The position numbers and the translations under genes were made by a program. Shown piece by piece: positions 23,590 through 35,111 of a stretch of 64,000 bases of DNA (its first letter is position 1; the number at the start of each line of letters is the position of its first letter). Below the pieces are notes generated by a model. It was given only the letters and a program-made list of their open reading frames with translations. It made no database searches and was not told where the DNA came from. Source of the stretch: Isoetes taiwanensis (taxonomy: Eukaryota; Streptophyta; Lycopodiopsida; Isoetales; Isoetaceae); assembly GCA_021234155.1 (NCBI GenBank), contig JAJEKV010000021.1, positions 12,211,760-12,275,759 of the forward strand, given 5' to 3'.

Positions 23590-25200
23590 AAGGGGAAGTA
23601 TTGGTACCTGATGGACTGCGAGTTGTAGCCGTGAAGTCTTATTCTGGTGAGTCTTGTGCTGGGTCTAACCGGTCATGGCCTCTGGGCAATATCTACTATA
23701 ACGAATATGGAGATATAAAGACTACCGAAATTGATATGCTTCGTGGTGAGGAGTGTAGGTTTGTGGACAGAACCGGAAGCACTCTAAAACCAATACCCTT
23801 GAGTTGTTGACTTCCTCCTCCCGGAAAGCTCTCTAGTAAGCCGAGATAAGCTTGGATGTCTTATCCAGTCCTTGTGGGCAGCAGGTTGCAGTAGCAACCA
23901 GAGGGTGCTGGCCCATGGCCTCTTTCTTCTAATGCCCTCTTATCCGTATTGAAACAAGTGTAGGCTTGTTTCCTTGAGAGACCTCTTATTACTAGTGAGA
24001 TAGATGCTTAGTGCTGGTATGGGACGGTACTAAGTGGCCATCAACAGTCTAGTGCTATAAGAGTGTCTTGTTATATTCTATATATACGATTTATTATCGT
24101 GAGCTCTATATGAGCACTCGTGCAGAGTAGATAAGCACTGGGTGTTTATCACAAGGGAGTTTTTATGCAGGCATATGATTAGATAAGTGTGCCTTATATT
24201 GATAGGAACTTCTGGTACTGGTGAGATGAAATCTACCACTAGTATGAGACGGTGATGGATGTCAGTAGTCAATAGTCTAGTGTCATGGGTTCTATGATGC
24301 TTGCAGTTTCTCCCTCCCTGTGGATCCACCAGCGCAGGGTAGACGACGTACTGTCTAGATATGGCAGGGTATGTCTTATCTATGGTGCGTGTGGTGGATT
24401 CCATATGTGTTTACTTGCAGTCCGTCCGTCATTGCTTCATGTTGACACTACTGGATAACTTTTGTGCATGTTACTAACACGTGGAAGCTTGTGCAGGCTA
24501 TTTGATAGCTGTCGGGGATGTGTGTGTATAGTTATCTTATGTTGTCATCTTGTTATCTGTATACGTGGCTTTCATGTATATAGCCTCGTGGGAGGCAGTA
24601 CTTGTTCTGTGTACTCTGATGGTTTGATGTGAATACAAATCGATTTTTTTGGTACTAAAATTTTGGTTCGTAACAGTGGTATCAGAGCCTAAGTTGCGGC
24701 TTGGACCTTGAGTAGCTGAGATGGAGCACGACAAGACTAGTGCAGGCGCACATACTGTAGCGGGACAGACGACTCCTATGGAGGAGGAACCTGACGTACG
24801 AGGGCTAGCTACTCGCATACATGAACATAGAAAAACACGGAGACCATGCAGATGAAGTGGGGCTTAGGACTTCTTGGGTGTCTGCGGCAGAGCCTCGGGC
24901 GTGTGGACACTCGGAATTTTGCTATGAGAATTGTGTTGGAGACCCTTGTTGGCACGGATGGCCAGGGGAAATCTGCGGAGAAAGGGAAGTCTCCGGCAGT
25001 TGTGGTAGTGGACCCGGATTACCTGGTGCTAGTGCTGCTGTGGAGCAGTCACTGAAGAGTTCCGATTGAGCAAGGAGGACATCCCATGATCTCGGCGCAC
25101 AAAAATCCCGGATTGGGATGGGAAAGGCAGTGCTGAGGAGGCGATGGCTTGGATTGACAAGCTAGAGACCTTTTTTAAGGCTACCAATATAATTCTTGAC
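23590..25200 (+). mobile_element. LTR with primer-binding site and gag remnant
   Basis: TGGTATCAGAGCC at 24677-24689 matches the plant initiator-tRNA-Met primer site of LTR retrotransposons. It directly follows a sequence ending ...taaca, a normal LTR end, at 24675. About 1.08 kb upstream, a polypurine tract (aaggggaag, 23590-23598) is followed by TATTGG, which may be a mutated TGTTGG LTR start. The LTR is therefore probably 23599-24675. After the primer site a frame opens at 24721 (MEHDKTSAG...EEEPDVRG). It shifts several times and later reads LSKEDIP and EEAMAWIDKLETFFKATN, a gag-type motif, to about 25190. Pol is missing. A polypurine tract before the LTR and a primer site after it in one copy would suit a tandem or recombined pair of elements. 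Confidence 0.6.
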
Positions 25201-25700
25201 ATGAAACTTCTATCTTGCGTTTCTATCTGTTGAGTTTGACATTTTTGTTTAGGGTATTACTGATGTTATCTCAACCCGTTCAAGATAAGCTGGAAGCAAC
25301 AATTTTTCTACGAGGTAAGTTGGTTTGATTGACAATGAAATGGTATGTTTTCTATTTTTAAATATTTGTTTAGCATTCAAATGCATGCATTTTTAACATC
25401 TTTCTAGGGAACTGCTGAGATTCTGCATTTCTTTGAAGTCTATGTTGCCTCATCAATTTCTTGGATTTTTATATGATTTCTTTGTTGTTTTGATCCTACT
25501 ACCATAGGTTCATCATTTTCTCATTATGTGTCATCCGTTCAACTATAACTTGGAATATGAAGATTATCTCAGACTGACTAATATACAGAGCATCTATCAA
25601 TATGAAGAATATCTCAGACACTAACATACAGAGCAGCTATCAAAATCTATAGTTTTTATTTAATTTATAGGCACCTTTGCTTGGTTGGAAATCCTGATTA
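25201..25700. other. No recognised gene
   Basis: AT-rich; contains an imperfect repeat of tatcaatatgaagaatatctcagac-like words (about 25555-25625). No coding feature. Confidence 0.4.
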
Positions 25701-26775
25701 GAATAGAATAGAATAGAATAGTTTTTTTAACGTCCACGGAGACCAATAGGTCATGGGACCCATACAATGGGCTAGTACAATCATTACTACTAGGATTAAA
25801 AAACCCCTGCCTCGAAAGGTTTTCAAGGGAAAAACCTTTGCAGTAATGATGATACTAGACAAGCGGAGATAGTGACTATTGAGGGCTCAGTAATTGCAGA
25901 CGTTTATCTAGAACCTCGAGTATGCATAATGCCAAGTCATGCACGATGGTGCTCACGAGAAGTTGTGGAAGCGTGAAATGGAATGCTAAGGTCAAAAATG
26001 ATTTGGGACTATCTCAAAAGCGGGGCAACTTCGGAAGAGTATGGCTTTCATCTTCAATAACACATGGCGGCCGGGCACATAGTCTAAACTTCTCATCAAT
26101 TCGCGGCCGCTTCCATCTACTGTCTCAATCAAGTAGCTGTGGGGACCCCCGTGCGAATTGATCAATAGCTATAAGCTTGTTCTGGACAATGAAGCAAGCA
26201 AATAAGCTTGGCCTGGATGTGTGCATGATAATGACCGGTTTTCACTTGGGCCAAAGTAAGCTGCGTCCCATATCTTTTGAGAAAAAGCGACCATTGAGAT
26301 ATTGTTGCAAAAAGCTTCGGATCAAGGCGGCAAGCATCGGGCGATTACTTTCACGTTTACCTGATAGCAGACAAACCATGTAGTGCAATGCTCTTTCCAA
26401 CATCGTTTCAAGCCGAGGAGATTCGACCATGGCAAGTGCAAAACGGGATACCTAACGTCATCCATGTGGTGCACCTTGCGGGATATAGTGGAGATGGCTT
26501 CATGGCGGGAATGTTGAAGAGGCCAAAAACACATCTCTTGTAAAGAAATAGCATAGGGCACGGATTGTTTTAACTCCAGGGGTTGTAAGTGAAAAGGACT
26601 TTTGCACCCGCTCAAGCTCTCCCAAGCACTAGCACTAATGGCAGGCCCCCACACTTCAGAACCATACAGTAAAACAGGCTCTACCAAAGCCCGAAACAAG
26701 TGGGCTTTCCGTGGCCAATCATGAATTTCTGCGCGAAAACAATTGTTTTGCATTGCATAGAGGCAAATGGAAAGA
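25701..26775 (-). pseudogene. Reverse-oriented 3' part of the same LINE family
   Basis: On the - strand the frame 26753-26322 reads MQNNCFRAEIHDWPRKAHLF, then VEPVLLYGSEVWGPAISASAW. It aligns to the corresponding part of the + strand LINE near 21597-21760 (MENNSHKAELYDW, VELCFLYGVEVWG). It is 5' truncated near 26775. The 3' UTR holds a hairpin motif (25772-25858), then gggtcccatgacctattgg, tctccgtgg and four TATTC units at 25721-25701. The zinc finger is not readable. It is inactive and clearly diverged from the 20880-22730 copy, so the two are old insertions. No target-site duplication was convincing. Confidence 0.85.
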
Positions 26776-26872
26776 TTTGGTATGTTTATTTAGGTGAATC
26801 CATGAATTCAATTTTGACAACGGGCAGATGCCACATGGTCATGCTATGGTCCGTTACTACACCTATTGTAGG

Positions 26873-27060
26873 CCCACCAGACCAAGAACTAGATACTTGA
26901 TGGTGATATTTGTTCCACTTCTATATCGACAATCATATTTAGTTATATGGACATCTTTCATTTGCATGTCCACCAGACCAAGAACTGGATACATGATGGT
27001 GATATCTGTTTGACTTCTTATCTTTGCAATTATAATTGGTTTCTACAATCTCCTATTGTA
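26873..27060. repeat. 96-bp tandem duplication
   Basis: caccagaccaagaact begins at 26875 and 26971. The following tggatac-tgatggtgatat and an acttct-tat block are shared. Confidence 0.75.
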
Positions 27061-27163
27061 GCATCCACAAAAACATTAGTCCAGATCTGTAGTAGAATTT
27101 CATATTTCCCTACTTTTTATCTAATTTAAAAGCAACAATATGAAATGGATTGTTTGTAAGAGG

Positions 27164-27390
27164 TGGACAAACATGCTAACAGGAAATAGAATGGCACGGG
27201 AAACAAAATGGCATGCTTCTGTCACTACAGATATTTTCATTTAATTCATTATTGTGACTATGTTAAACACGCGCCCAATCTTAAAGATATGGATAAACAT
27301 GGTAACAAAAAATAGAAGGGCACACTTCTGTCACTATAGATATTTTCATTCATTTCATTGTTCTGGCTCTATGTTAAACTCTAGCCCTGT
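27164..27390. repeat. 127-bp degenerate tandem duplication
   Basis: ggacaaacatg (27164) and ggataaacatg (27291) start units that share aatagaa-ggcac, cttctgtcacta-agatattttcatt and tatgttaaac. Confidence 0.75.
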
Positions 27391-28332
27391 GCATAGATAC
27401 TTATGCATGAAAATATAAGGATGAAAGTGGGAATGCTTGATTGATGAGAAGAATCATTAGTTGTCTGTAAATCATTAAAAATAGTCTTGATGTCTAGGCC
27501 GTCTTTTCAACTATGTGATTTTGGGTTTAAAACTATGCTATATAGCGTTCTAATGGGGCATAGTTTGCACAACATGACTTACTGCTCCCTTTTATTTGTA
27601 ACAAGAACGTCCCATTTATTTGTACAAGACCCTGCAATCATGACTGCATTGCAATTAGCTGGGATTTTGCGTCACTATTTGTACGAATGTGCATTACGTA
27701 CAAATGTTGTTTGTGATGCAGGAGGGACAAACTACCTTGCTGAGCTAAATTTTGGCAATAGATGATAAAATTTTGAAGGCAATAAAGATGCATGGCAAAC
27801 ACAATTCTGATATAACACATGTTGCCACATATAAACTGAAAATATAAGCGAGCATGTATAATGTCATGTAGGTTCGTAGTCATGGCACTTTATGGCCCAT
27901 AATTGGATGACGATGTTTCTAGCATTTAATGCATGTGCCAAGTTTTCATGTGAATAGAAAACAGAGTAAAAACCATATATGCCCATTTTTATGTGTTCAG
28001 GTATATGTCCAGTCCAGTCCACGTTATTTTCAAGTTTCTTTTAGATTGATGAGATCTTAGAATGGAAACCATCCCATCTTCAAGTTTCTTTAAACCGATG
28101 AAATGCTAGACCAGAAAGGGTGATTCTTAAGATGAACGGAATCTAGCACATCTCTATTTTAAATTTAGCAATGTTTTAGAACATTTATCAATTCTATTGA
28201 ATTTTAAAAGTTCTTTGCAACCTTACACCTATAGTTCTTTGCAATCTTAACACTACCCAATGAGTTATTTTTACAACTTTACTCCTACGATGCTATATGA
28301 TGCTACCTTTCCAACCTTACACCTTCAGTGAA
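27391..28332. other. No recognised gene
   Basis: A 92-codon + strand frame (27487-27765) has no domain. Near 28030-28110 a short degenerate repeat (caagtttctttta-a-tgatgaga) occurs twice. Confidence 0.4.
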
Positions 28333-28480
28333 ATATCCCCTTAGCCAACCTCTGATTAACATTGCTAACAGCTTTAACTTGAATACATATTGTGAATTCC
28401 TCATTGAGATATCCCCTTAGCTAACCTTTGATGAACAACTTTAACTTGAATATCTATTGTGAATATAACTCCTCATTTGA
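28333..28480. repeat. 76-bp degenerate tandem duplication
   Basis: atatccccttagc-aacct-tgat starts at 28333 and 28409; both units end in actttaacttgaata-tattgtgaat. Confidence 0.75.
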
Positions 28481-28734
28481 CAGTGAAATGTTGAGTTTTA
28501 TTTCCTCCTATTTCTTTAAAGGCGATGCTTCTTGACATGTATACATAGTTCATAAAATATTCTCTACTTTATGCTTTAAAGGCAACTATCTTCCTTTAGC
28601 TCTTGGATACCCAAATGCATCAATAGGCTATAAAACATTACGATGTCTTAACTTCTATTTGTGATTTTATCTAATGCCCAAGGCACTCTCATGAAGTTGG
28701 TTAGTAAAAATGGCATAGTTATTTCTTTGATCCA

Positions 28735-29090
28735 ACAAGAAGAAGCCGTTTTGGGTTGCCCCTAGGGGGGCAAACCCTCATTTATGTGGGTATGTGGGCA
28801 TATCCAGGTATATGCTGGCATATGCCTAGCATATACTGGTGACTGCTAAAAACTGGCTGGTGCCTGTAAGTGTTAAGTCATCCTGCCCATTCCTTCGCAC
28901 TTCAGACTCCGGCTTCGGCAGTTCGAGGTCCCCTGTTCGGTGCTCCGGTGGTTCGTGCATTTCCTGCCAGTGTTCTTCTTGGTAACGGCAAATAATTAGA
29001 GGAGTGTCTCTTTATAGTGGAAAGGATTTGGAAGGGGAGCAGATCCCTCTAATATGTGCCGGAGATGCTTTCAATAAACCCTTTTTTTTT
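28735..29090. other. GC-rich, short-interspersed-element-like block with palindrome and T-tract
   Basis: A compositional island in AT-rich DNA. It opens with a near-palindrome (gggttgcccctaggggggca, about 28753) followed by repeated gcatat words. A gttcgaggtcc near 28921 resembles a pol III B box, but I could not find a matching A box. The block ends in a run of T (29081-29090). These traits would fit a SINE with a T-rich tail, but nothing proves it. Confidence 0.3.
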
Positions 29091-29265
29091 TAGCCTCGTG
29101 AGTGCGGCCCGAATTCAGGGTTCAAGCAGAGATGCTGGCTATGGCAGAAGACCTTCGAAAAATATGCTTTTTTTTTTGTAGCCTCGTGAGTCTTGGGAAT
29201 TGAGGTTCAAGCGAGATGTTGGCTATGGCGGCGAAGAGCTTCGAAAATATGCATGAGATATTCAT
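29081..29265 (+). repeat. 88-bp tandem duplication including the T-tract
   Basis: tagcctcgtgag starts at 29091 and 29179. Each unit has ttcaagc-gagatg-tggctatggc and cttcgaaaa-atatgc, and both are preceded by a poly(T) run. Confidence 0.85.
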
Positions 29266-30535
29266 GGTTCGAGGATGATCTGTTCTTTGGACAAGAAACA
29301 ATGGGCTCAGATCTCGACCTTTGCATTAAGCAAACTCGTGGATATGTCAAATATTCGTGTATGGCGTCCGAATTGGAAATCCGACGGCTAGCAAATCATT
29401 TCTTCTATGCTTGATTAAAGATCGATTTCATGATATGAGTTGGTCGCATTTTTAAGCTCACAATCTATCGAACGGCGGAGATGGTTTATTGGCAATCTCT
29501 ATTACAAGCTTTATCCAAATGAGCAACCGATTTCTTGCTATTTTTAAGATAACCATATCTATTTTTATCTTGCCTTGCCAAACTTCTAATGGCGGATATT
29601 TTTTGCTAACTTTTTGCTTCCTCTTACGCAGGGCAAAACAGGACACGCCTATGACAAAAGGGCAAAAGTTTGCGAACCAAGCGGCCGAAGCATTTGTCCG
29701 GCTTTTGAGCGACCCCACGTGCAAAGGTTATTACTCATTATTTCATCTTTCGAATCTTTTTACGGTCATTATTGGACTGATTAAAGCATGCAAAATCAAT
29801 GGATTATGGTCAAACAACACCCCTTTCCATTACTCGGTTCTAAAAACAACACCCCTTTCCATTACTCGGTTCTACAAATGCACTACTCTGTCAATGCCAA
29901 CTAGCTATTGCAAGTTTAACCGCCGACACTTGAATCCATGCTCTATTTTTTTTTCCTTCTAGATCTTGCCTTTTGATTCTAGAACCTTGAGACAAACGAC
30001 GTGGATGATCTTTCAATAAATACTCGCCATTGAGAGGTTATGACAAAGTTTTCCAACTATGATTCTTTGGTCCCAAGAACCCGGGGCGAATTGGAATCTT
30101 GGTCTTTGCTTTGGTGAAATTGAAAGTTTGTTATCCCTATATTTTTGAACATTAGAGGGAAACGAAGTTGTGTGACATGATTGAGCAATCATTGTAAAAT
30201 GGGGAGTGAAAAGGAACCCGACAATTTCATTATGCCTTCAAATGGTATCCTTTGGCTTGATCTGCATCAGTCATCCAAATGGCGGATCATCACCATGGCT
30301 ATTTTTATATTTTGCAACAACTCTGTATGCCCGATTATCACCATGGCTATTTCTATGTGCCAAGACTCTTACTGTGTGCTGCATTGCTAAAGTCGGGCCT
30401 TTTTTCTTGATTCCGTTTCTTACTGCGGCTTTTAAATAAGTCTTGCACAAATAAATGGTTCTTGCACAAATAAGTCTCTCTTTCAAATTTGCATTAGGTT
30501 AAGCTCTTTGTCCGAGTTTCTTTTCATTCTAATAG
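29266..30535. other. Possible upstream exons of the PP2C-like gene, unassigned
   Basis: Two stretches look exon-like on the + strand. One is about 29266-29414, open, including EDDLFFGQETMGSDLDLCIK. The other is 29637-29726, between cgcag and AAAG/gttatt, reading KGQKFANQAAEAFVRLLSDP. I do not recognise either. They could be 5' exons of the gene below or belong to another fragment. An exact repeat of caacacccctttccattactcggttcta (28 bp) lies at 29816-29873. Confidence 0.3.
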
Positions 30536-31160
30536 ATGCAATGCCCATGCCACATCCGGATAAGGTACCTTTTTTTAATTTCAATTATGGAATTTGCATT
30601 TCTTAGCCACCCTAGCTCAGTTTGTTATGTAGGTGCTTAAAGGTGGAGAAGATGCATCTTTTACAAATAATCCTAATGGAGGATCATTTGCCATTGTAGA
30701 TGGAGTCTCCTCTCCGAGTAAGTATATATCCAAAGACAGAAATATTGAAGGAATATGGGGAAAAAAAATACTTGCATGCATATTCATTGTGTGGATATGA
30801 TAATTATGGATTCCAATGGCCAAGCCTTGATATTTATACGTCAAGTCTTCTCTTCACAATTTAGAGATCATATAATCTTGATGCTTTCTCTAACTAAAAA
30901 TTTTCAAACCTGTTTTTAAGCAATTAGGCAGATGAGGGTGTAGATCCAGCTTTGTTTCCAAAAGAGATAATAGGTCATTTGGCACAGACTATACATGATA
31001 ATGACGTATACTATGATGTAGCTAATTTCACTTGAAACTTATCTCTGGGTGGATTTGGAGATGCCTTCAAAATTTTGCTTTGCGGATGACCGACCTGCAA
31101 TTGCTACTAGGAAAAGCTCATACTGACTACACACTCAAAACATGCCACAACAGTGAATGT
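30536..31160 (+). pseudogene. PP2C phosphatase, N-terminal catalytic exons only (PBCP/PTC7-like)
   Basis: Three exon-like blocks splice in phase. 30536-30564 (after ctaatag, before gtacct) reads AMPMPHPDK. 30633-30717 reads VLKGGEDASF, then GGSFAIVDGVSSP (donor gtaagta). 30932-31017 (after ggcag) reads NEGVDPALFPKEIIGHLA and on to VYYD. The order HPDK, KGGEDA, DGV, VDP-LFP-EL matches the PTC7/SpoIIE-type plant PP2Cs, including the chloroplast photosystem II core phosphatase. The metal-binding ED and DG are kept. A fourth piece (about 31085-31160) reads LQLLLGKAHTDYT, like the family's KAHAAT segment, but its acceptor is lost and the frame decays. The later GNVGD and GSDGLFD motifs were not found downstream. 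It is probably a truncated gene copy; whether the first exons are still expressed cannot be told. Confidence 0.65.
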
Positions 31161-32870
31161 TTTAGATTTTGTGTTCCTTTGTTCTTATTCTCATCTACTT
31201 ACAGTTTAAAAATAAGCATTATTTCTTGGGAGATGTATATGCATGGCGCTAACATAATCTTTTATAGGCAATGCCAAGGATGCGGACCTAACTATTGAGA
31301 ATAGAAGAGATTGGGGAAAGAGATAGATAGAAGAGACCTGGTTGTTACTTATATGGTGGCGTGCTAGCGATTCTTTTAGTAGATAGTTATTAAGTGTCAC
31401 TCCTTGCTGTGTATTTAATTAGCTGAATTTCTGGAAAGATGCTACGATTTGTATTTCATGCTAGGTTGCTAAAGGATCTTGGTTCAAATGCTGCATTCTC
31501 CTTTTCCATATCTTAGACTTACCTACAACAACACCTGTTCAAGAAGCGGGGCATAAGGACATGCAGATGCTTGCCTTTACAGAATTGAAAGCTCTTAACA
31601 TGGTTATAGTGTTGTATAAATAAATGTCAAAGTTCATTATTGTTGTTCGCTATCAAAGGCACTTTATGTTTAAAGAATGTAGCCTATGTGCATTCTCACT
31701 TTTGAGTTCCTTCACAAAACCATGATATGTTTCAATGCAAATTGCGGAGAGCGCATTTTAGAAGTTAGACCAAAACTTATGTTTTAGAGACTTCAAACAT
31801 TACACCAACAATTTATGATTTACAAATTGACCAATCAAGAATTTAGTGCAGAGTTCTTCCTTTTACCAACTCCTACAAAGAACTCCTAATTGACAATAAG
31901 ATAGCATAGCTAAAAGATAAACCCTTCAAGCTTCACTACTTCTTACTGACTTTTCATATTCACATATACAAGCTTCAAGAAGTAAGAAATTGGAAAAGGA
32001 ATGGGACATATAGTATATTCCTTTTGAGCAGTATGAGAGCCTATACGAAAAGCTACTCCAGGTGGAATACTAAACATGGGCACAAATAGCATTGAAAGCA
32101 TTACTTGCACGTCTGTGCTATGTCCTCCAACAATATATTTTCCTTAGAGCTTGAAGATGAATCCTATAAATTTGCAATATTGTATTGCAGGAGGTCTAAT
32201 TGACAAGTTCAGTGCAGAATTGTGGAGGACATCCATATTTTGGCATGTGGCTAACAACTTTGGAACTAAAATCGTATTTGTTTGCTTTCTGATGCGGTTA
32301 AGGCAAGAAGGTGCAAAAATAAGACGTGTTCCTATTGCCGTTGGTTATCATTGGCATCCCGCATTTGCATGTGACCAATTGCAAAAACTATTGAGCAGAT
32401 TCGCTGCATCACTCTCTCGTGGGTTTATACTTCTATGTATGTAAATGCTGCTATTAAGGCGGAAACATATCCTGCTATAGTTACTGCCAATCATCAAGGT
32501 GCTTTTGAGGCATTGCGTTCATATCATTTACACAACTCCACACAAAACAAACAAGTTCCAATACAAAAAAAAGGAAACATGAAAACACACTTTCGGGCCA
32601 CCGGAGGGCAACCCGTCGTGTTATTATTATTAACTTACACATATCAAATTACTTTTAGTGTCTGTATTAATTGGATTTGCATTTTAGCACTCTATAGTAA
32701 GTGTTAAATGTATTTCATCCCTCCATGATCACCATGGGCCATATTCCCAATATCATCTCCCCCCATCCCGATTTAAAACATACACCACCCACCATCCCCA
32801 ATTGTTAATTCTATACAACACAACGTCCACATGCCAATACCAACATAACACAGTAGTATTGCAAAAGCTC
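31161..32870. other. No supported gene
   Basis: The remaining PP2C exons would be expected here, but no metal-binding motif was found on the + strand. A 97-codon frame at 32151-32444 and an open block after tattgcag at 32190 are unrecognised. Confidence 0.4.
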
Positions 32871-32872
32871 GG

Positions 32873-32911
32873 GCTAAGCCCGGCAATGCCGGGCATCCAT
32901 TATTAGTTCTA
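32873..32911 (+). mobile_element. Possible Helitron 3' terminus
   Basis: A GC-rich hairpin GCCCGGCA-A-TGCCGGGC (32878-32894) sits ~10 bases before TTAG-T (about 32904-32908). Helitrons end in a short hairpin followed by CTRR and insert before T, so TTAG would be CTAG with one C-to-T change. A 5' TC terminus and a Rep/helicase gene were not identified, so this is suggestive only. Confidence 0.35.
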
Positions 32912-34795
32912 ATAAATCTAAAAGAAATGCTATTAAAATGTCTTCTTTAATCACACTCTCAAATTATCAATTCTTCTCAGATTAGGGTACCCTCCAACCG
33001 CTGTTGATCAGATGTTTCTTAATGTCTCATTCAATGAGGCAGCATCACCTTTTTCAATATTATTTCTCTTTGTCATGTCAGTCCCATGTTTTGCACCTTC
33101 CTTATTCTTGGGGTTTAGAAAAAGTACACATTGTTTTCTCAAATCTTAGTTTTATTCTTTTCATGAGATTGTTTTCATGAGAACCTTTCCTGTTTTGCTG
33201 GTATCAAGTTGGATGTATGCTACTGATATTTTTTGTGCTTATGTTGCATATGCATGTTTGCATATTTTTCAAGAGAATTAACATTATTCCAACATGTACA
33301 CGACACAGAAGAATCTTAACAATGCAAATCTTTAGTTCTGGCATTAAAATAGCCTTTTCTCATGAATCAGACTCGGGCAGCAGCACAGTCGCCTGAGAGT
33401 CCAAGCAAAAACTTATGTCTGGTATTAGGGGCACATGCTTGCTAGTAGTAGCTATATTCTTATACATTGCAGAAACATTTGCCTATGAAAAGGAGGCATT
33501 GACTAATATAGTCAGCTAAAGTTTGCACAGAGTATCATAGGAATTGGTTGGAGACCAATCAATTGGTATAACATTGTGTGCAGTAATGATCTGCTTTATA
33601 GACAGAGATGTGAGTCTGATAGAAAATGCAGCTTCAAGACGTCCTCCAGTAAGGCACCAATTTGCACCCCAAAACTGTCTCATAGGCTGCCATGTTTCAA
33701 ATCCATCCCGAAAACATCAAATGCAGACATGTTAGTTGTCTATATAGGTTTGCATTCTTATGTTAAGAAATTTAATTTCTTACCTCTAGAAGCGCTGTCG
33801 CACTTATATCGCCTGGTCCGGCGACATATTTGATCACCACAGAGAACCAAAAGACAGTTGCGCCTTCAACCACTATGAGTTGTATGCCTCTTCCCCCGTA
33901 GCTACAAGATGTTCTGTCAAGAACCATATATCAAGAAATTGCCATTAGCCAGTATAACCTAGAAGGCAAGCTACAAATTTGTAGATAGTAGAACTGTAGA
34001 GGCTGTTTTATGGCCTGAGTAGAACTCATGCAAGACACACGGTCTTATATCTACTAGGTTTCTGACCTATTGTATATACGAAATACCTCAAACATAAGAT
34101 ATAAAACAAAATCTACACGTGGTTTTAGAAAACTATTTGGAATGAATGCTAAAGCACCAGAATTGCCATGGCTAGTTGCTTCAATATCATGTGTCGTGCA
34201 AGGCACCGCCTTGCTTTCAAATGGTGATGGCGGAGGCAGATGCTTGGACATTTACCTTCCTTTTTTTTTCTTCCTTTGGCGCCACAACTTTTGCCCTCGA
34301 AAAATAAATAAAATACTTTTATAACTACTGTATTATCTGGTACTGAGTGATACCTATTAATCCCATTTCCAGAGAAGCAGCGGTCGAAGATCATGAAGAA
34401 CATGAACATATCTAAAGCTCCTAGCTTGCAGAGGTACTGGTTCTCGCGCCAAACAAATCACAACTAGAACATGAGGAGCTAAACCAGTGCAGAAGTGGAC
34501 AAATGTCATCGCCGTCGCTGACATCTTTCTTTAAGAAAAAATTTCGCTTAGCAATTGAGAGGTGTCAGAGTCCACATGCACATGCAGTTGAAAACGGAAA
34601 TTAGTTAAAAAAAAAAAGACAGAAAAAATGTTTCTCAAAATATTCACACGTGTCGGCCTCGCCTGAGGCAACCTAGAAAAATTAGCTAAGGAAAAAATAA
34701 AAATTCAAAATTTGATGTATGATATATGGTTTGATTAAAGGAAGACACTACCTTTAAAATTATCAATTTTGAAAAGGTCATCGCTCAATCCCAAG
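32912..34795. other. No supported gene
   Basis: Overlapping short frames on both strands at 33544-33833 and 34054-34409 have no domain. Nothing else recognised. Confidence 0.4.
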
Positions 34796-34839
34796 AAAAT
34801 CGTCAGGTGGCCGTGCCTACACGGCCACATGACGGTTTT
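34796..34839. repeat. 20-bp inverted repeat with 4-bp loop
   Basis: Left arm 34796-34815 and right arm 34820-34839 pair over 20 positions with one mismatch and one possible G-U pair. The inner 9 bp (GTGGCCGTG / CACGGCCAC) are perfect, around the loop ccta. It lies about 390 bp upstream of the CCA-enzyme start. It could be a MITE core, a small-RNA foldback or chance. Confidence 0.8.
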
Positions 34840-35093
34840 CTTTACCCCCTTCATGTACGTTCCCCATACGGGAGAGGAGGGGGCCTTCAACAAAAAGGAG
34901 AGGGCCTCCAAAAATCTTAAGGAAATTATAAGGAGGGGGGCTAAAAGGAGGGGTACACAAATCTGACCTCCGCATTTAAGTGGGGGGCCTCACCCGTCAC
35001 CCCTAAATTTGAAAAAGGGGGAAGTCCATCGCGGTAAATGTCGGAATGGCAAAAAATCCACAAAAACACTGTGTAATTTTTTTTTGGCGTGGC

Positions 35094-35102
35094 TATAAAT
35101 AA
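35094..35102 (+). promoter_or_regulatory. TATA box of the CCA-enzyme gene
   Basis: TATAAATAA lies about 120 bp before the first ATG in otherwise mixed sequence, a normal plant core-promoter spacing with transcription starting near 35125-35130. No other strong TATA lies between it and the coding start, apart from the TATATA words in the adjacent inverted repeat. Confidence 0.5.
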
Positions 35103-35111
35103 CATGTCAGT

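Noticed and set aside
28915-28940. B-box-like gttcgaggtcc as a tRNA gene
   Set aside because: No A box or foldable cloverleaf could be drawn around it.
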